Positions 34,058-46,377 of a DNA stretch of 64,000 nt are shown here, piece by piece. The translations under genes and the position numbers were made by a program. The first letter of the stretch is position 1; the number at the start of each line of letters is the position of its first letter. Where the stretch lies: the NCBI GenBank assembly GCA_002104985.1, contig MCGO01000006.1:682001-746000 (forward strand), given 5' to 3'. Origin of the DNA: Rhizoclosmatium globosum. Its lineage: Eukaryota > Chytridiomycota > Chytridiomycetes > Chytridiales > Chytriomycetaceae. The notes beneath the pieces are model-generated. The model was given only the letters and a program-made list of their open reading frames with translations. It was not told where the DNA came from and did not search any database.

Positions 34058-35758
34058 TCAAGTATTATTCCGCTGTCTCATTCGTTCTCCAAAGACAACA
34101 TACAACCCACAAATCACGGCAAGTAAGTGTCCCACAGCAAGAACCAAGAACGGAGCACCTTCCCTCCAATGATCAAACAGCCATCCTCCCAACTTACTTG
34201 ACAGCAGAATCCCAACAGCTCCACATGCAGAACTAACTCCAGCAACACTACCGCGAATCGATTTGTCCACTGACTTGCTGTTTGTGACAAGAGAAATGTT
34301 GCCAATCACGAGCCCAATTTCACTGAGCCCAACGAAAATAACAATCGCAAAGACGTATGCTTGGATGGGGTCTGCATAAAACATGAAAAGGTAGGATATG
34401 AGGCCCAGTAACGCGTTGAACAAAACAACGTTTGAGGCATGGAATCTGTCAGCAAGGAAACCAAACAGGGGAGCTCCAACGAGTGCGAATGTTTGAGCTA
34501 CTCCCGAAATCTATTCAGAAACGCAGAAATAAGCCCAATTTTTTCCTAATCAAAATGCTTACAGCAGATGCACGTTTAAAGGCAGCGGCACAAACATCTC
34601 GAATGTCAGGATCTTCGGGACCCGGAACAGTGCATTGGCCCAGATCAATATATCGCTTGTAAACCCATAATGGAATGAACAAGGTGATAATAACAGTATC
34701 ACCACGCGCTAGAAAGCTTCCCACATATCCCAAAAGGACTTTCGGGTCTTTTGCTGCAAGTATTCCTTCTTTCGCTGTCTGCCAAACAGACTTAGGTCCC
34801 GCCAACGGACTCTCTTCACGAATTTGAGTTGTGGTAACAGCTTCTTGGTCAAGATTTTGCATTACGGGACACGAGCCTCTAGCACCGGACTGATTTGGAG
34901 AAACCAAATACGTCTCTGATGTTACATCCATAGAATCCCCCGAGTTTCGCGCCAAATCAATAGACGAAGTCGTCACAACAACTTGATCGAGTCCTTCCCT
35001 TTCATCATTTTGAGCATTCATTGGAGTCTGGCCTTGAGATGTGGTTGGGCTCAAAAACAAGGCCAACAGGACGGAAAACACGACTGATAATAGCCCGACA
35101 ATCAAGTAAGTCGCTTGAAGGCCGTGAATACATTATCGAATTTGAGTGGAAGAGGCATGAACAGAAATAAGGCGAGGAGTGCTCCACAACCAGAACATAG
35201 ACCCACTAAACCAGCCATCCGACCTCGGAACTAACTTAATATGTCAGATTTTACAGTTATGCGAGCCAATTGAGTCATACCCGATCCTCCGCGTAATCCG
35301 CCAACACGGCAACCAGCATTGAAGATGCCGCTCCACCTCCAACAGCAAACACCAACCGCATCGCAATCATCGCTCCATAACTTTCAAGCCGAGGATACGC
35401 ACACAGAGCTACGCCCATAAATAAGAATCCGATCGAATAAACAACCCTTCGCCCAACAAAATCACTTGCTAATCCAAATCCATAAACTGCACAGAATGAC
35501 GCAAGCTGATCGCAAAAAGCGAGGGTTCCACTCTATTCTCGACGTATTAGTATGCCTATATTAAACTGAGGAAGGAACCTTATCCCCAAGTTCACTGCTT
35601 GGGATGCGCAAAATCTGCGACAAGACTTGGGCCTGAGTGGCGTTGATGAATACAAAGTTTGATATTCCGAGAAGCGTAGCCAGGAGGTATAAGATCCATT
35701 GGTACGATAACTTGCATTGGTTCCAGAGTGCTAAGAGTTTGGATGATGTGTCATTCAT
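34058..35758 (-). CDS. Major facilitator superfamily transporter (copy 2)
   Basis: Paralogue of the 8.7-10.2 kb transporter. The start at 35758 (MNDTSSKLLALWNQ) is followed by the same first helix (ILYLLATLLGISNFVFINA) and exon joins at GDK|SGTLAF and RASA|ISGVAQTF. The loop motif DFVGRR and the conserved block ILAAKDPKVLLGYVGSFLAR (near 34740) are present. It differs in a longer polar central linker of about 75 residues (near 35040-34790), a likely regulatory loop. It begins only 24 nt downstream of the CLC 1 stop codon on the same strand, so its promoter or its 5' UTR must overlap that gene or the transcript must be shared. The substrate is unknown. Confidence 0.85.
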
Positions 35759-35774
35759 GATTACTTAATAGAAT

Positions 35775-35780
35775 TTTATT
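35775..35780 (-). terminator. Possible polyadenylation signal between CLC 1 and MFS 2
   Basis: AATAAA on the minus strand, two bases after the CLC 1 stop codon and 16 bases before the MFS 2 start codon. Fungal poly(A) signals are loose, so this is suggestive only. Confidence 0.35.
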
Positions 35781-35782
35781 TC

Positions 35783-38700
35783 TTATTCTTCAGTAGTTTT
35801 ATGAGTAGTTCGACGTCTAATTGCTTTAGCAAGGTCTTCCAAATCAGCGGGAGTCTCTCCTTCTTCCTCTTCCCGCTCCTCCTCTTCCAACACAGGCCGA
35901 ATCAAGTCATGCCTTGCAACAAGTCCAACGAAAAACCCGCTTTCGTTCACCACAAACACTCGTTTAAGTCCAAGCTGTCTAAACAATGAATATACTTTAC
36001 TTGCTGTGGTGTCTTCCCTGACATTCAGTGGAACAGAGCCGACAATAGCCTCAAGGTTGAAGGTAGAATCAGGTGTGTATCGTTCGCGTTTCGCTTCGTC
36101 CATTAATTCCTCGAGTCGCGCTCTTGAAACAAAACCGACTGGTCGGTATTTCACGACATCTTGATGTGAAGTGTTATCGCGTACTCGGAATTTCTGGACA
36201 ACTGGGAATCCAACAAAATGGCTTGAATCCAATACATTCGATATCGTCTTTAACGATTCGATAACTCCGAGAGCAACAGTCTTCTTGGTCATAATTTGTT
36301 TCGTTGTGATTGTACGTAGAATCTTGTTGGGTTCACTGGGCAAGTACGGTGCACCATTGTTTTCCATTTCAATGTGGTACAGGGAGGGTCCAATCGAGCT
36401 TGAGACCCAAGCTGCCGTAAACGAGACCTTATCAAAGTTTGGTTAGATAACCGAGGAAACAAATAACTGAAATCTTACAATAATTAACGCAGGAAGGTAA
36501 GAAAAATCACCTGTCAGTTCCAACGTTACTGCAATCACTGTGAGAACCAGACCAGAAGTCCCGCTCCAACAAGCAGCCATTCCAAGTAATGCAAACGCTC
36601 CTGGATCTACATACCCTGGCGAGATCTCATTCAACACCATTCCGAGAATTCTTCCAGCCGTTGCGCCCATAATGAGGTTCGGAACCACAAGATCCGTAGG
36701 CAATGCAACATAATAAGTGAGGCAAGACATGACAATGTACACAGCCAAGAACACAAGCAACGCCTTGAAACTCCAAATATTGTAAACACCACGCAACAGA
36801 AGCATCTTGAGCTGGCGCTCGGGAGAAGTCCAAAACAGAGACCGAACTTGATAATAGCAATGATCATCCTCATTCTTCATCAAAAACTCATCAATGCCCA
36901 CACTTTCAGGATTGAATCGAAACACGTAATCGTTTGCCGTGACATTCGAATTAGGCAGTTTGTAAATTAGTTCGCGAATAATGGCAGATTTAGCACTGCG
37001 TCCATGAACAGACTCAGAACTGTCAGAACTGGAAATGTCTGAAGGTGATTCGAGTATCCCTCGAGGAGCGCAGTACTCTTGATACGTCTCAACAACAAAG
37101 TTGTTGAATTCAAATTCTGTCTCAGTTGGAAAGCAAAGTCCGTCATTGGCAATAACGTCACGACAGACGGCCAAATTTTCGCACGTCAAGGGATTTCTGG
37201 CATTGAAAAAGTCGCATTGAGGGCGAATATCGCGTATATGAGTGAGTGGACGTTCATATGAGGTACATTCATCCACCGACTTTGCCGTTGGAATCCAACA
37301 AACAACTAGTGCTGTGATTACAGCTATGATTACAGTTTCTGAAATACGAAGGAACGCATTGAGTTTCTTATTGACGGGTTTAACGAGGCCGATTTTCTTG
37401 CGATGCTCTTCGACATTGATGAGGTATTGTTTTCGTTTTCTTTGGATGGTGGAGAGAATCAAGTTCAAGAACTGCCCGAAAATTGCACCAATCACCCCTC
37501 CTGCTATGTACATTAAGATCATGGGAAGACGCATCTCAAAATTACAGGTTGAGTTGAGGGGCAGTAGAGCCGCCTTTACAGGGTTCAAAAGGAGATCAGT
37601 GAAGGGGATTTTAGCAGAAATATCATAATGAGTGTATGCAGTGATGAGGTATCCCATGACTGTTGCAAAAGTCAATTTAATGAGCAGGGATAGCTCAAAG
37701 AAGGATGTCGCTTCCTCAACAGCGAATAGAACACCTCCGATTGGTGCTCCAAAAATGACAGCCAGCGACACAGCGGCACCAATGGTTGCAAACAATCGAA
37801 GGTTTCTGTGCATCAAGAATCCAAGTAAACTGTCTCCGAGATTTTTGTGATTTCTTGCCGTCTCTGCATCATCTCCGTGTTCAACTCGTGAATGATCAAG
37901 AATGGCATCACTGCCTTGATTGGCTTTGAGAGCAGTAGGAACATCGGATTTGTCATTGACCAGTCCTAAATCAAGGGTTTCACCGTAGAGAAGCTTTCTA
38001 AACGACGTCCATTTGGTGAACTGTTGTACCAAAACCATTGCGACACCAGCACCAATTTCAGACATTGGACCATCAATACCGGAAAATAAACCAGCAGACA
38101 CAACACCAAAAATTCCGAGATATTTGACAGCTAAAACCGGAAGTGTGATGCTGTTCAAAGCCGATGCACCATTCAAGAATGCTATAACTTCAGTCATTCC
38201 TGATCCAATCGCGTTTGGCTGGCATGCAAAATAGTAAGCTATCGCTATGAATTAAATGATATCTTACCGCGACGAGGACAACTAAAGACGTGGGGATAAT
38301 CACAATACAAATGGCTGTTCCAACTGCAAACAGGTTGCCTTTGCATCTTCGCCTTCCTCCCAAAAAGCTTTGATCCTTTCCAAACGAGCTTCAGCAGCGT
38401 ATTCGGTTCTAAATTGGCAAAGCATTTTTATAACCTTCAGTGCGATAGTGAGACTCACGAGTATGTAAGCGCCAGGTAGAGGCATGATATAACAACCACC
38501 AGGATGAATGAAAGAATGTAATGAGCAATATTTTGACCAAGGACTGTCCACTGTGTTTGGTTTGAGTAGTGAAGGCGGAGGACAGAGTGGTCAGGCTCCT
38601 CAAAGTCGATCGTCTACAGGCATATCAGAATGCGTTGTCAAAAGAATTCAAACATACTTCGTAATTACGAAAGACTTCCGCGGCAATGTCCTTTGTCGTG

Positions 38701-38882
38701 GTTTCGCTGATTTGATCAGGATTGGCCCCAACAAACACTTCTTCTGACGAAGCGTTGGACGTGTCTGTATCCCTGCGAATTGGTGCTACTGGAACAGGAC
38801 TGTAGTTTTGGGGAATCGGGCTCGAGTCTGTGGCTATCTTCCATGGTGACATAATATGAGGCTTTTTGGGGACTTTTATCAT
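35783..38882 (-). CDS. CLC-type chloride channel/transporter (copy 1)
   Basis: A membrane protein of the CLC family with about 18 intramembrane helices, two C-terminal CBS domains (from about 36360, TKKTVALGVIES, to 35900) and an acidic EEEEREEEEGE tail. The filter motifs are atypical: GSGMTE instead of GSGIPE (near 38195), GIDGP instead of GK/REGP (near 38070) and PTDLVVPN instead of GxFxP (near 36690). The intracellular proton glutamate region is retained (GVLFAVEEATSFFE, near 37700). An extracellular Cys-containing loop (about 37270-36960) is long and carries six or more cysteines. The start at 38882 (MIKVPKKPHIMSPWK) is the first ATG, with a second at 38852. It lies 40 nt downstream of CLC 2. 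Confidence 0.88.
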
Positions 38883-38922
38883 AACACAAAAAACTTCACT
38901 ACAACGGCTAATACATGTTTAT

Positions 38923-41900
38923 TTAGTCTTCCCGTTTCTGGAAACCCGAACGAATTCTAATGGCACGAGCAAGCTCGACCAAGTCTGTTGGCTCCTGCCA
39001 TCTTTCCTCAGCCTCGCGTTCCTCTCTCTCCTCCTCTTCCAAAACAGGACGAATCAAGTCCAATCTGGCAACAATACCAACAAGGAATCCACTTTCATCT
39101 ACAACAAAGACACGCTTGAGACCAAGCTGTCTGAACAATGTGTAGACCTTGGAAGCGGTGGAATCTTGACGAACTGTCAATGGATTCGAGCCAACAATAG
39201 CTTCAATGTCAACGGTAGAATCCAAGTCGAAATTCTCTCTTTGCATCTCCTCCAAAAGCTCTTCAAGACGGTCGCGGGAGACGTATCCAATTGGTCTGTA
39301 CTTGGTCTCAGTAGTATTGTGGAAACTGGCACCACGAGCTCTGATTTCTCGGGCTGATTCTCCGGTACCGACTTCGTACTTTTGCACCACAGGGTATCCT
39401 TCGAATGGATTGGTGTTGAGAAGAGACTGGATATTTCTGAGAGATTCAACAGACCCAATGGCCACAGTCTTCTTCGTCATAATTTGCTTGGCGGTAAGAG
39501 TACGGAGGAGTCTGTTTGGTTCACTTGGAAGGTATGGGGCACCGTTGTTCTCCATTTCAGCATGGTAAAGTGATGGACCAATTGAACTGGAAACCCAAGC
39601 CGCAGTGAAACAAACCTAACAAAGGTATAAGCAACACATCGCCAAACGTACATACAAATACTCACAATAATGATGGCAGGAAGGTAAGAGATATCACCAG
39701 TTAACTCCAAGGCAACAGCAATGACAGTCAACACAAGACCGGAAGTACCACTCCACAAAGAGGCCATTCCTAGAAGTCCGTACGCTCCAGGGTCAACGTA
39801 TCCAGGCTTAATAAGGTTGATGGCCAAACCAAGCATTCGTCCCGCAGCTGCACCAATAATGAGGTTTGGAACGACGAGATCAGTTGGGAGGGCAATGTAA
39901 TAAGTAGCACAGGACATGACAAGGTAGACAAAGAAGAAAACAGCCAGAGACTTGATTTCCCAAATCTTGTAACACCACGCAAGAGAAGCATCTTGAGCTG
40001 GCGTTCCGGAGAAGTCCAGAACAAGGAACGGACTTGGTAGTAACAGTGGTCGTGCTCGTTTGTCATCAAAAACTCGGCGATACCAACAGTTTCTGGGTCA
40101 AACTTGAAGACATAGTTATTTGCGGTAAGGTTGGAGTTTGGCAACTTGGCCAGGAGTTCACGCTTGAAGGCAATTTCAAATCGCTTGTGTTTGTTAGCAA
40201 TATCCTTGTCTCAGCTGCGTCAGCCTCAGAGTTTCCAGAGTTGGAGTGGCCAGAATCAGCCTCAACACCTTTCACGGCGCAGTACTCTTGGTAAGTTTCC
40301 ACCACAAAGTTGTTAAATTCGAATTCCGTGTCAGTTGGGTAGCAGATTCCGTTGTGGGCAATTGCTTCCTTGCAGTGTAACAAGTTTTCGCAGGTTAGTG
40401 GGTTGGCGGGGTTGTAAAAGTCACATTCGCTGCGCACATCGCTAATGTGCACCAATGGCCGATCGTATGAGGTACATTGATCAACGTCTTTACCAGTTGG
40501 GACCCAACAGACAACCAAGGCGGTAATGGCTGCAATGACAAGAGTCTCTCCGACACGCAACAACGCATTGAGCTTCTTGTTCACTGGCTTCTTGTTTTCG
40601 CCTCTTCTGTGGAATTCTGGATCGATGAGGTACCTTTGGCGAGTCTTTTGAATTCGCGAAAGAACAACGTTGAGAAGCTGTCCGAATAAACCTCCAATGA
40701 CACCCATAGCAATGTAGGTCAAAACCATTGGCATACGCATCTCAAAGTTGCATTCTGAATTCAATGGGATTAACGCGGCCTTGACCGGGTTCAGGAGAAC
40801 GTTTGAGATTGGAAGTTTGGCATAAATGTCATAGTGAGTGAAGGCAACAATTAAGTAGCCAACGATAGTCGCAAAAGTGAGCTTGATTAGTAAAGAGAGC
40901 TCGAAGAAGGAAGTCGCTTCTTCGACAGCGAAGAGCACACCACCAACTGGAGCTCCAAATATGACGCCAATGGAGACTGCAGCTCCAATAGTGGCAAACA
41001 AGCGGAGATTTCTGCTCAACAAAAATCCAAGCAAGCTGTCTCCAAGCTTCTTGTGGTTACGCTGAGTTTCCTTGTCGGTACCTGTGACGGCCGCGTCAAG
41101 GACAGCGTCACTTCCCTTGTTGGCCTGCAATTCGGTTGCGACATCAGACTTATCGTTGATAAGCCCCAAATCAAGGGTCTCCCCGTACAGAAGTTTACGG
41201 AAAGACGACCAACGAGTGAATTGTTGCACTAGAATCATTCCAACACCAGCACCAATTTCAGACAGTGGCCCATCGATACCAGAGAATAAACCAGCAGAAA
41301 CGAGACCGAGAATACCAATGTATCGAATAACCAACACTTTGAGAGTGACACCATTCATGGCAGAGGCTCCGTTCAAGAAAGCAATAACCTCTGTCATACC
41401 AGAACCAATAGCATGTGGCTACGAAGTTTGATTTAACCATCTTGTAAAACAATCAACAGAGACACACTTACGGCAAAGAAGGCTACCAATGAAGTTGGGA
41501 TCACAACAATCGCCATGGCAGTTCCTACAGCAAACAGGGTAGCCATACCGTCCTTGCCCTCTTCCCAAAAGTGCTTAATCTTTTCCAATCGCAATTCAGC
41601 AAAGTACTCGGTGGAGTATAGCATAGCGAGGTAGAGCCCAGAGATGAGAACAACCAAGATCATTGAGAGAATGTAGTGCCCAACATCGATTCCAATGGCA
41701 GTCAACTTGGTCTGCTTTGAGTAGTGCAAACGGAGGACGTGGTGGTCTGGTTCTTCAAAGTCAATGGACTGATTGGATGCAGCTGTGAGTAATGACGCCA
41801 TTGGATACCCTCCTCAAATGTATCTTACATTATACTTGTGTGCAATGAATGCAGCAAGGTCCTCCTTCTTTTCGTGCTCTGAGTTGGGAACATGGTTGGA

Positions 41901-42017
41901 TCCAACAAACACAACACCAGAGGAAGTGTTGGATAGGAGAGTGCCTGATCGCTGGGGAGTTGCTGGCTCCGGGCTGGTTCTCTGCTTTGGCAGTGTGATG
42001 GGTCCAACCTTCGACAT
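38923..42017 (-). CDS. CLC-type chloride channel/transporter (copy 2)
   Basis: Paralogue of copy 1 with the same layout: N-terminal cytoplasmic tail from 42017 (MSKVGPITLPKQRTSPEP), first helix near 41650, GSGMTE near 41400, GIDGP near 41275, the VEEATSFFE helix near 40920, a Cys-rich external loop (40490-40260), PTDLVVPN near 39880 and two CBS domains ending in AIRIRSGFQKRED. Introns fall at the same places as in copy 1. Two frame breaks (near 39971 and 40205) can be placed by comparison with copy 1, where the frame is continuous; both look like one-base errors. The protein is likely endomembrane or vacuolar by family. The tight pairing suggests co-expression of the two copies. Confidence 0.88.
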
Positions 42018-42351
42018 CAGGAGCGATTTGGAGAGGACTTTCTATCACCCAAGTTCGAAGCCCATCCTGCACGCACAAATCTCCACCGCCAAACGAAATT
42101 TTCTATTTTGTGGCTGCGAAGACACTGGGCAAGAAAGGATCCTAATTATCTTTAAGAATTTGTTCTCTTCCTTTTCTTGCCACAGAATGTCGGCGGTTTA
42201 AACTCGAAAACATATTGCATAGAATGTAAGAACATTTATCTGTAAAATGTCATATGAAGCATAAGTAGAAGAGAACGTTGTAAAAAGAAAAAAGTGACAA
42301 CAGAAAGCAGGTTCCATGGGAAATTCTATCCAGTTCAGTATTGAAAAAGAC

Positions 42352-43711
42352 CTAAGCAGCACTGGTGCTTCCTTGAGCCATAGCCCGGGCAACACGCAAT
42401 CTTTCCGCCAAAACAATTGGCACACCTCCTCCCAAGCAGGCAAGTGGGAACAACGCAGGTCCACCAGCTCTCATGGAAACACCTTCAGCCCATCCATCTC
42501 GGAACACCTTGGTCAAAACCACAGAGTCACCCTCCGTCAAGCTCAACTCATCACCGAACTCCTTCACGTAGAATCTTCGAACTGGGAAACTCTCAGTACC
42601 ACCGTTCGCATTGATGAATGGGTCACGGGCAGTGACATCCAACTGCGCCTCTTCCTTCGATTGGAGCTTACGAGTCTCAGGGAGAGAGAAAGTACGCTTA
42701 GGGATTCCGTTACGAGAGAGTGTGATCATGGCCATTTCGCTGTTATCTTGGTATTCCTGTTGATTTCCAGCAGCAACGAAACCAGCGGTTTGCTGCTTCT
42801 CTGAAGAGGCCGGTACACCTCCTTGTTCGAGCATTCGTCGGGCGACAGCACCACGTTGGTTGCAGCAGAAACACATGAGGGAAAGGAGGACGAAAGCGGA
42901 ACCAAAGACTCCCAAGAGAGCCCAAAAGATTGGGCTGGCAGTTGGGGAAACAAAGTCGGCAGGGTTGTCGTTACCAAGGACGGCAGTAGTAGGGCAAGGT
43001 GCAAGTGGGGTGCCGAGTTGTTGACAGCCAGGGTTTCCACAGAGGTTTGGAGTAAGAGTACATGTAACAGATTGAGAGAATAGAGCAGTTGGACCTTTGA
43101 AACCAGTTCCAGCAATGTTGCTGATTGGGTGGATGGGATTAGATCCGTCCCGCTTTATAAACACAAGTTTGGCACACTCACATAGTTTTCAAGGCAGGAA
43201 TAAGAGCCAAAGAGGAGAGACCAGAATTCACTAGGGGGTTGTCAGAGATGTCCCTATTGAAGTACATTGAAGATTGTTAGAGGATGGCTTGCGTATCTCA
43301 ACAGTGAGCGGCTACTCACAAGAAGGTCAAATGAGTGAGTCTACTGATCAAAGGAGGAGCCTGTCCTTTAATACTAGTGTTGCGAAGGTGCCTACAGTGA
43401 GGTTAGGGATGTGTAGGAGCCCCTTAATCAACCTACAATTCAGTGATATAGGTATTTGTGGCATCACAGACAATTGTTCCATCGTCATGGTACTTTCCAG
43501 TGCAGCACTCGTAGGGAGGCTGGGACTCAGGCAGGAATCCCCTAAGCAACGATAAGGTTATTGCCTGGATTGAAGGTGTCCCTTCCTTCCCTCTTCACAC
43601 TTACCAGATAAAGAACACTCCGGCATACAAGTTGTAACATTCATCGGCCGCTGTCTGGGCGGCAGCAGATGCTGCCAGCAAGGCGATGGCTGCAACAGAC
43701 ACCAATTGCAT
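42352..43711 (-). CDS. Secreted-type LRR, single TM, cytoplasmic SH3 protein
   Basis: The start at 43711 gives a signal peptide (MQLVSVAAIALLAASAAAQ). Then comes a Cys-rich N-cap (DECYNLYAG...YECCTGKYHDDGTIVC) and short LRR-type segments (LTHLTFLDISDNPL, LALIPALKTM), each in its own exon. An external Cys-containing segment (CTLTPNLCGNPGCQQLG) precedes one membrane helix (FWALLGVFGSAFVLLSLMCF) with a dibasic stop-transfer. The cytoplasmic tail ends in an SH3 domain (RRFYVKEFGDELSLTEGD...GWAEGVSM, 42590-42470). Introns near 43550, 43420, 43320 and 43170 separate the extracellular modules. This is a receptor-like layout: external recognition linked to an SH3 adaptor. Ligand and partners are unknown. 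Confidence 0.8.
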
Positions 43712-44082
43712 CTTTTTCCTTTGGTTTCAAGTTGAGCACCCAAATGGGTTGCCAAAACTGGAACTGTCCCGCCCTTTCCCATGGAAAACAACTTGGCACA
43801 GTTTATTATTGCACATATCGACATATTCACGGCATGATTTATTGAAGACTGCCAAATGGTCTTGTTTGATTGTTTCAGCCAAGAGATAGACACAGCATTC
43901 TAATCACATCTTTCACTCTGAACATTGATAGAATGAGAAATGTTCTTTATTGGCCCACAACAGGAATAATAAGCAGAGACACAAAGTAGAGTTCACCAGG
44001 CAGATGAAAAGAAAACAACAACAAGACAGGGAATAGAATCAGTTCGAGCACCACAAAGTGCGTGTTTAGCCCAAACGCTGAC
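43712..44082. other. Spacer between desaturase 3' end and LRR-SH3 promoter
   Basis: 371 bp holding the upstream region of the LRR-TM-SH3 gene and the 3' end of the desaturase. No gene or repeat is visible in it. Confidence 0.5.
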
Positions 44083-45703
44083 TTAACGCTTGTAAAAGAC
44101 AACGTCTCCTTCATCCTCCACGAATCTGCAGTTTCTGTAACTTCTCCACATCGACAAGAAGATTGGGCTGTCATCGTACAAATAGAACTTGCCCAACTTC
44201 TTCTTAAGCGCCGCAGTCGCCTTCTCCGCATTGTAGAAAGGCATGTTGGAGAACAAGTGGTGAGCAACGTGAGTGTCGGTACTGGGCAACAGAAATCAGT
44301 CTCAAACACACAACACAATCCAGCCAGAGAAAAATAAACTCACATGTGGTGGAAGAAGTAGTTCAAGAATCCAAAGTCTCTGTCGACGGTACACAAAGCA
44401 CCCTTCAAGAAGTCCCACTCGTCTCCTCGGTAGTGTGGCAATCTGACGTCAGTGTGTTGCAGGAAAGTGATCATGACGAGCCAGTGGTTCACCCACAGGT
44501 ATGGAACAATGTAGTACTTCAAGACAGTCATGAAGGAGGTGGTGTGAACAAAGTAGGCGAGAGTGGAAAGGGTAATAGCGACACCAAGGACAGAGAGTCT
44601 GACCTGGTAGGCTTGGTGGGGAGAGAAGATTGGGGAAGTTGTGTGGAAGTGGGATGTCCAGACATTGAAACGCTGGCCAGAGGCTATTTGTGAAATGCGA
44701 GTGAGAAAAAGCCAAAAGTGTTCAACAAAACTGACCGTTGCTGAGAATGTAGGCGGGCCAACCAAACAACTGCTGTCTGATCAACTTAAACAAGTCGACA
44801 ATGGGAGAAAGCTCAAACATGTCTCCCTCCTCTTCTTCCTGCTGACCGTGCTCTTCTGGAATAGCCTCTCCAGCCTTTCTGATACGGTTCTTGTAATCAG
44901 ATCGCACATCTGGAACAAAGACTTGGTCCTTGTCCATGTTTCCGCAAGCTTTGTGGTGCTTGGAGTGGGTGATCTTCCAGGAGAAGTATGGAACCAAGAG
45001 GGCAGAGTGAAGGACCCATCCAACAGCATGGTTGAGAGATGGGGAGGCAGAGAAACCACCGTGACCGCATTCTAGTATAACATAGGAGATTCAGTACGTT
45101 TTCCCTTTTTCTCTTTGGGGTAAAGCCATGTTCGAACTTGTACGAGGGAAGGGCAAGTCTGAAGTTAATTGCACTCCAGGGTCGCCATAGGATTCATCGT
45201 TCATCTCAAATCTCTAATCATTGCATACGCCTATTCTCCTCAGCCTTTCTCGATCCAAAGATATCTGATCGCACATTCTCCAAATTGAACAATGAGAGGG
45301 GAAAAGACGTACCGTGAGCAATAACCCAGATACCCGTGCACACAATTCCCTGCGCGACAGAGTACAAGAACCAAAGAGCAGTTCTCACAACAGCAGAGCT
45401 CGTGTCCACAAGTCCGCCCCATCCGTCGTCGATTCCCATGGCAAGATAAAACAGACCAGCAGCCATTGAAACATCCAAGGCCACGTAAGCAAGGGACTTG
45501 ACAGTGCTGTGTTTGAAGCATTCTGCGGGCACGGCATCACGAAGTTCCTTCAAGGTAAAGGGAGGGGCTTCATATGCTTTGTAGTGTGGGTTTGAGGTAG
45601 TGAGAGGGTGACGCTTTGAAACAAAGGTTGTCTTTGTGGATTGTTTTGAAGGTCCGGCACTGGCGCCCTTGCGTTGGTTGAGGGTTGTTGATTCAGGAGC
45701 CAT
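44083..45703 (-). CDS. Membrane fatty acid desaturase, FAD2/delta-12-like
   Basis: A di-iron acyl desaturase of the endoplasmic reticulum that introduces a cis double bond into fatty acyl chains. All three histidine boxes are present: HECGH at the first exon junction (A-H-E split by an intron whose donor is GTACGT at about 45313), HSKHH near 44965 and HVAHH near 44270. Paired hydrophobic helices surround them, and an acidic loop ([12 protein letters not shown], near 44850) is unusual. The family match is to omega-6/delta-12 desaturases; regiospecificity needs assay. The start is taken as [12 protein letters not shown] at 45703; the frame runs further upstream but only from a TTG codon. The first intron is long (about 240 nt) for this genome. 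It shares a 674-bp divergent promoter region with Rieske oxygenase 1. Confidence 0.88.
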
Positions 45704-46377
45704 TGTTATTGTTGTTCCTTTTTTTGGTGCATGAGGGGTTGTCAAAAATTTGGGGGATCAATAGAGTTTATCCGTCTGTTTATCCGGGCCTGATCCCTTG
45801 TGGCATTCATCTGCAGTCACCGGCGACAATTATCAATTGAATTATTCAGCAAGATTACTTGAAGTATGCGTATGGTGATGTATAACAAGGCAACCAGAGA
45901 TTGCATTCAGAACTTTTTTCTCGAACCTGTACGTCTGACTTTGATAACATTGGATACCTCAGATGTGATCGTATATTTGCCCTTCATTATTTAGCTTGAT
46001 GTCGCGAAGCTATTTCTTTCCTATCATATGGAGCGAATTTCGTATTGTTCAATGCAAGGCCTTCCAAACCAGTTACTCTAAATTTTAGGAACACTTGCAG
46101 CGGTTTCATACAGGAGTGTTCCATGCGTTTCTGACTCACCTGCTGGAATGTTTGGCCATGCCGTCGCGGTAGAAGGAATACAAGCGTAACAATACAATAA
46201 ACCAAAGCGACTTCCTTCATGGTGATATAGCTACTCACAAGCCAAGTTTGGGCGATGCATCGAATTTGGATCGTCCAATCACAACAATGCCGCTGTCTGA
46301 CAAATCATGGCTCTTTGAAATCAACATCCATTTTGCTTCTTCGTTGGAAAACAACCAAAGAAACATCGGGGAAAATC
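45704..46377. promoter_or_regulatory. Shared divergent promoter region, desaturase / Rieske oxygenase 1
   Basis: 674 bp between two divergent starts. Short open frames on either strand look random. It is AT-rich; I see no defined operator. It is the one place where the desaturase and the oxygenase tandem could be co-regulated. Confidence 0.5.
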
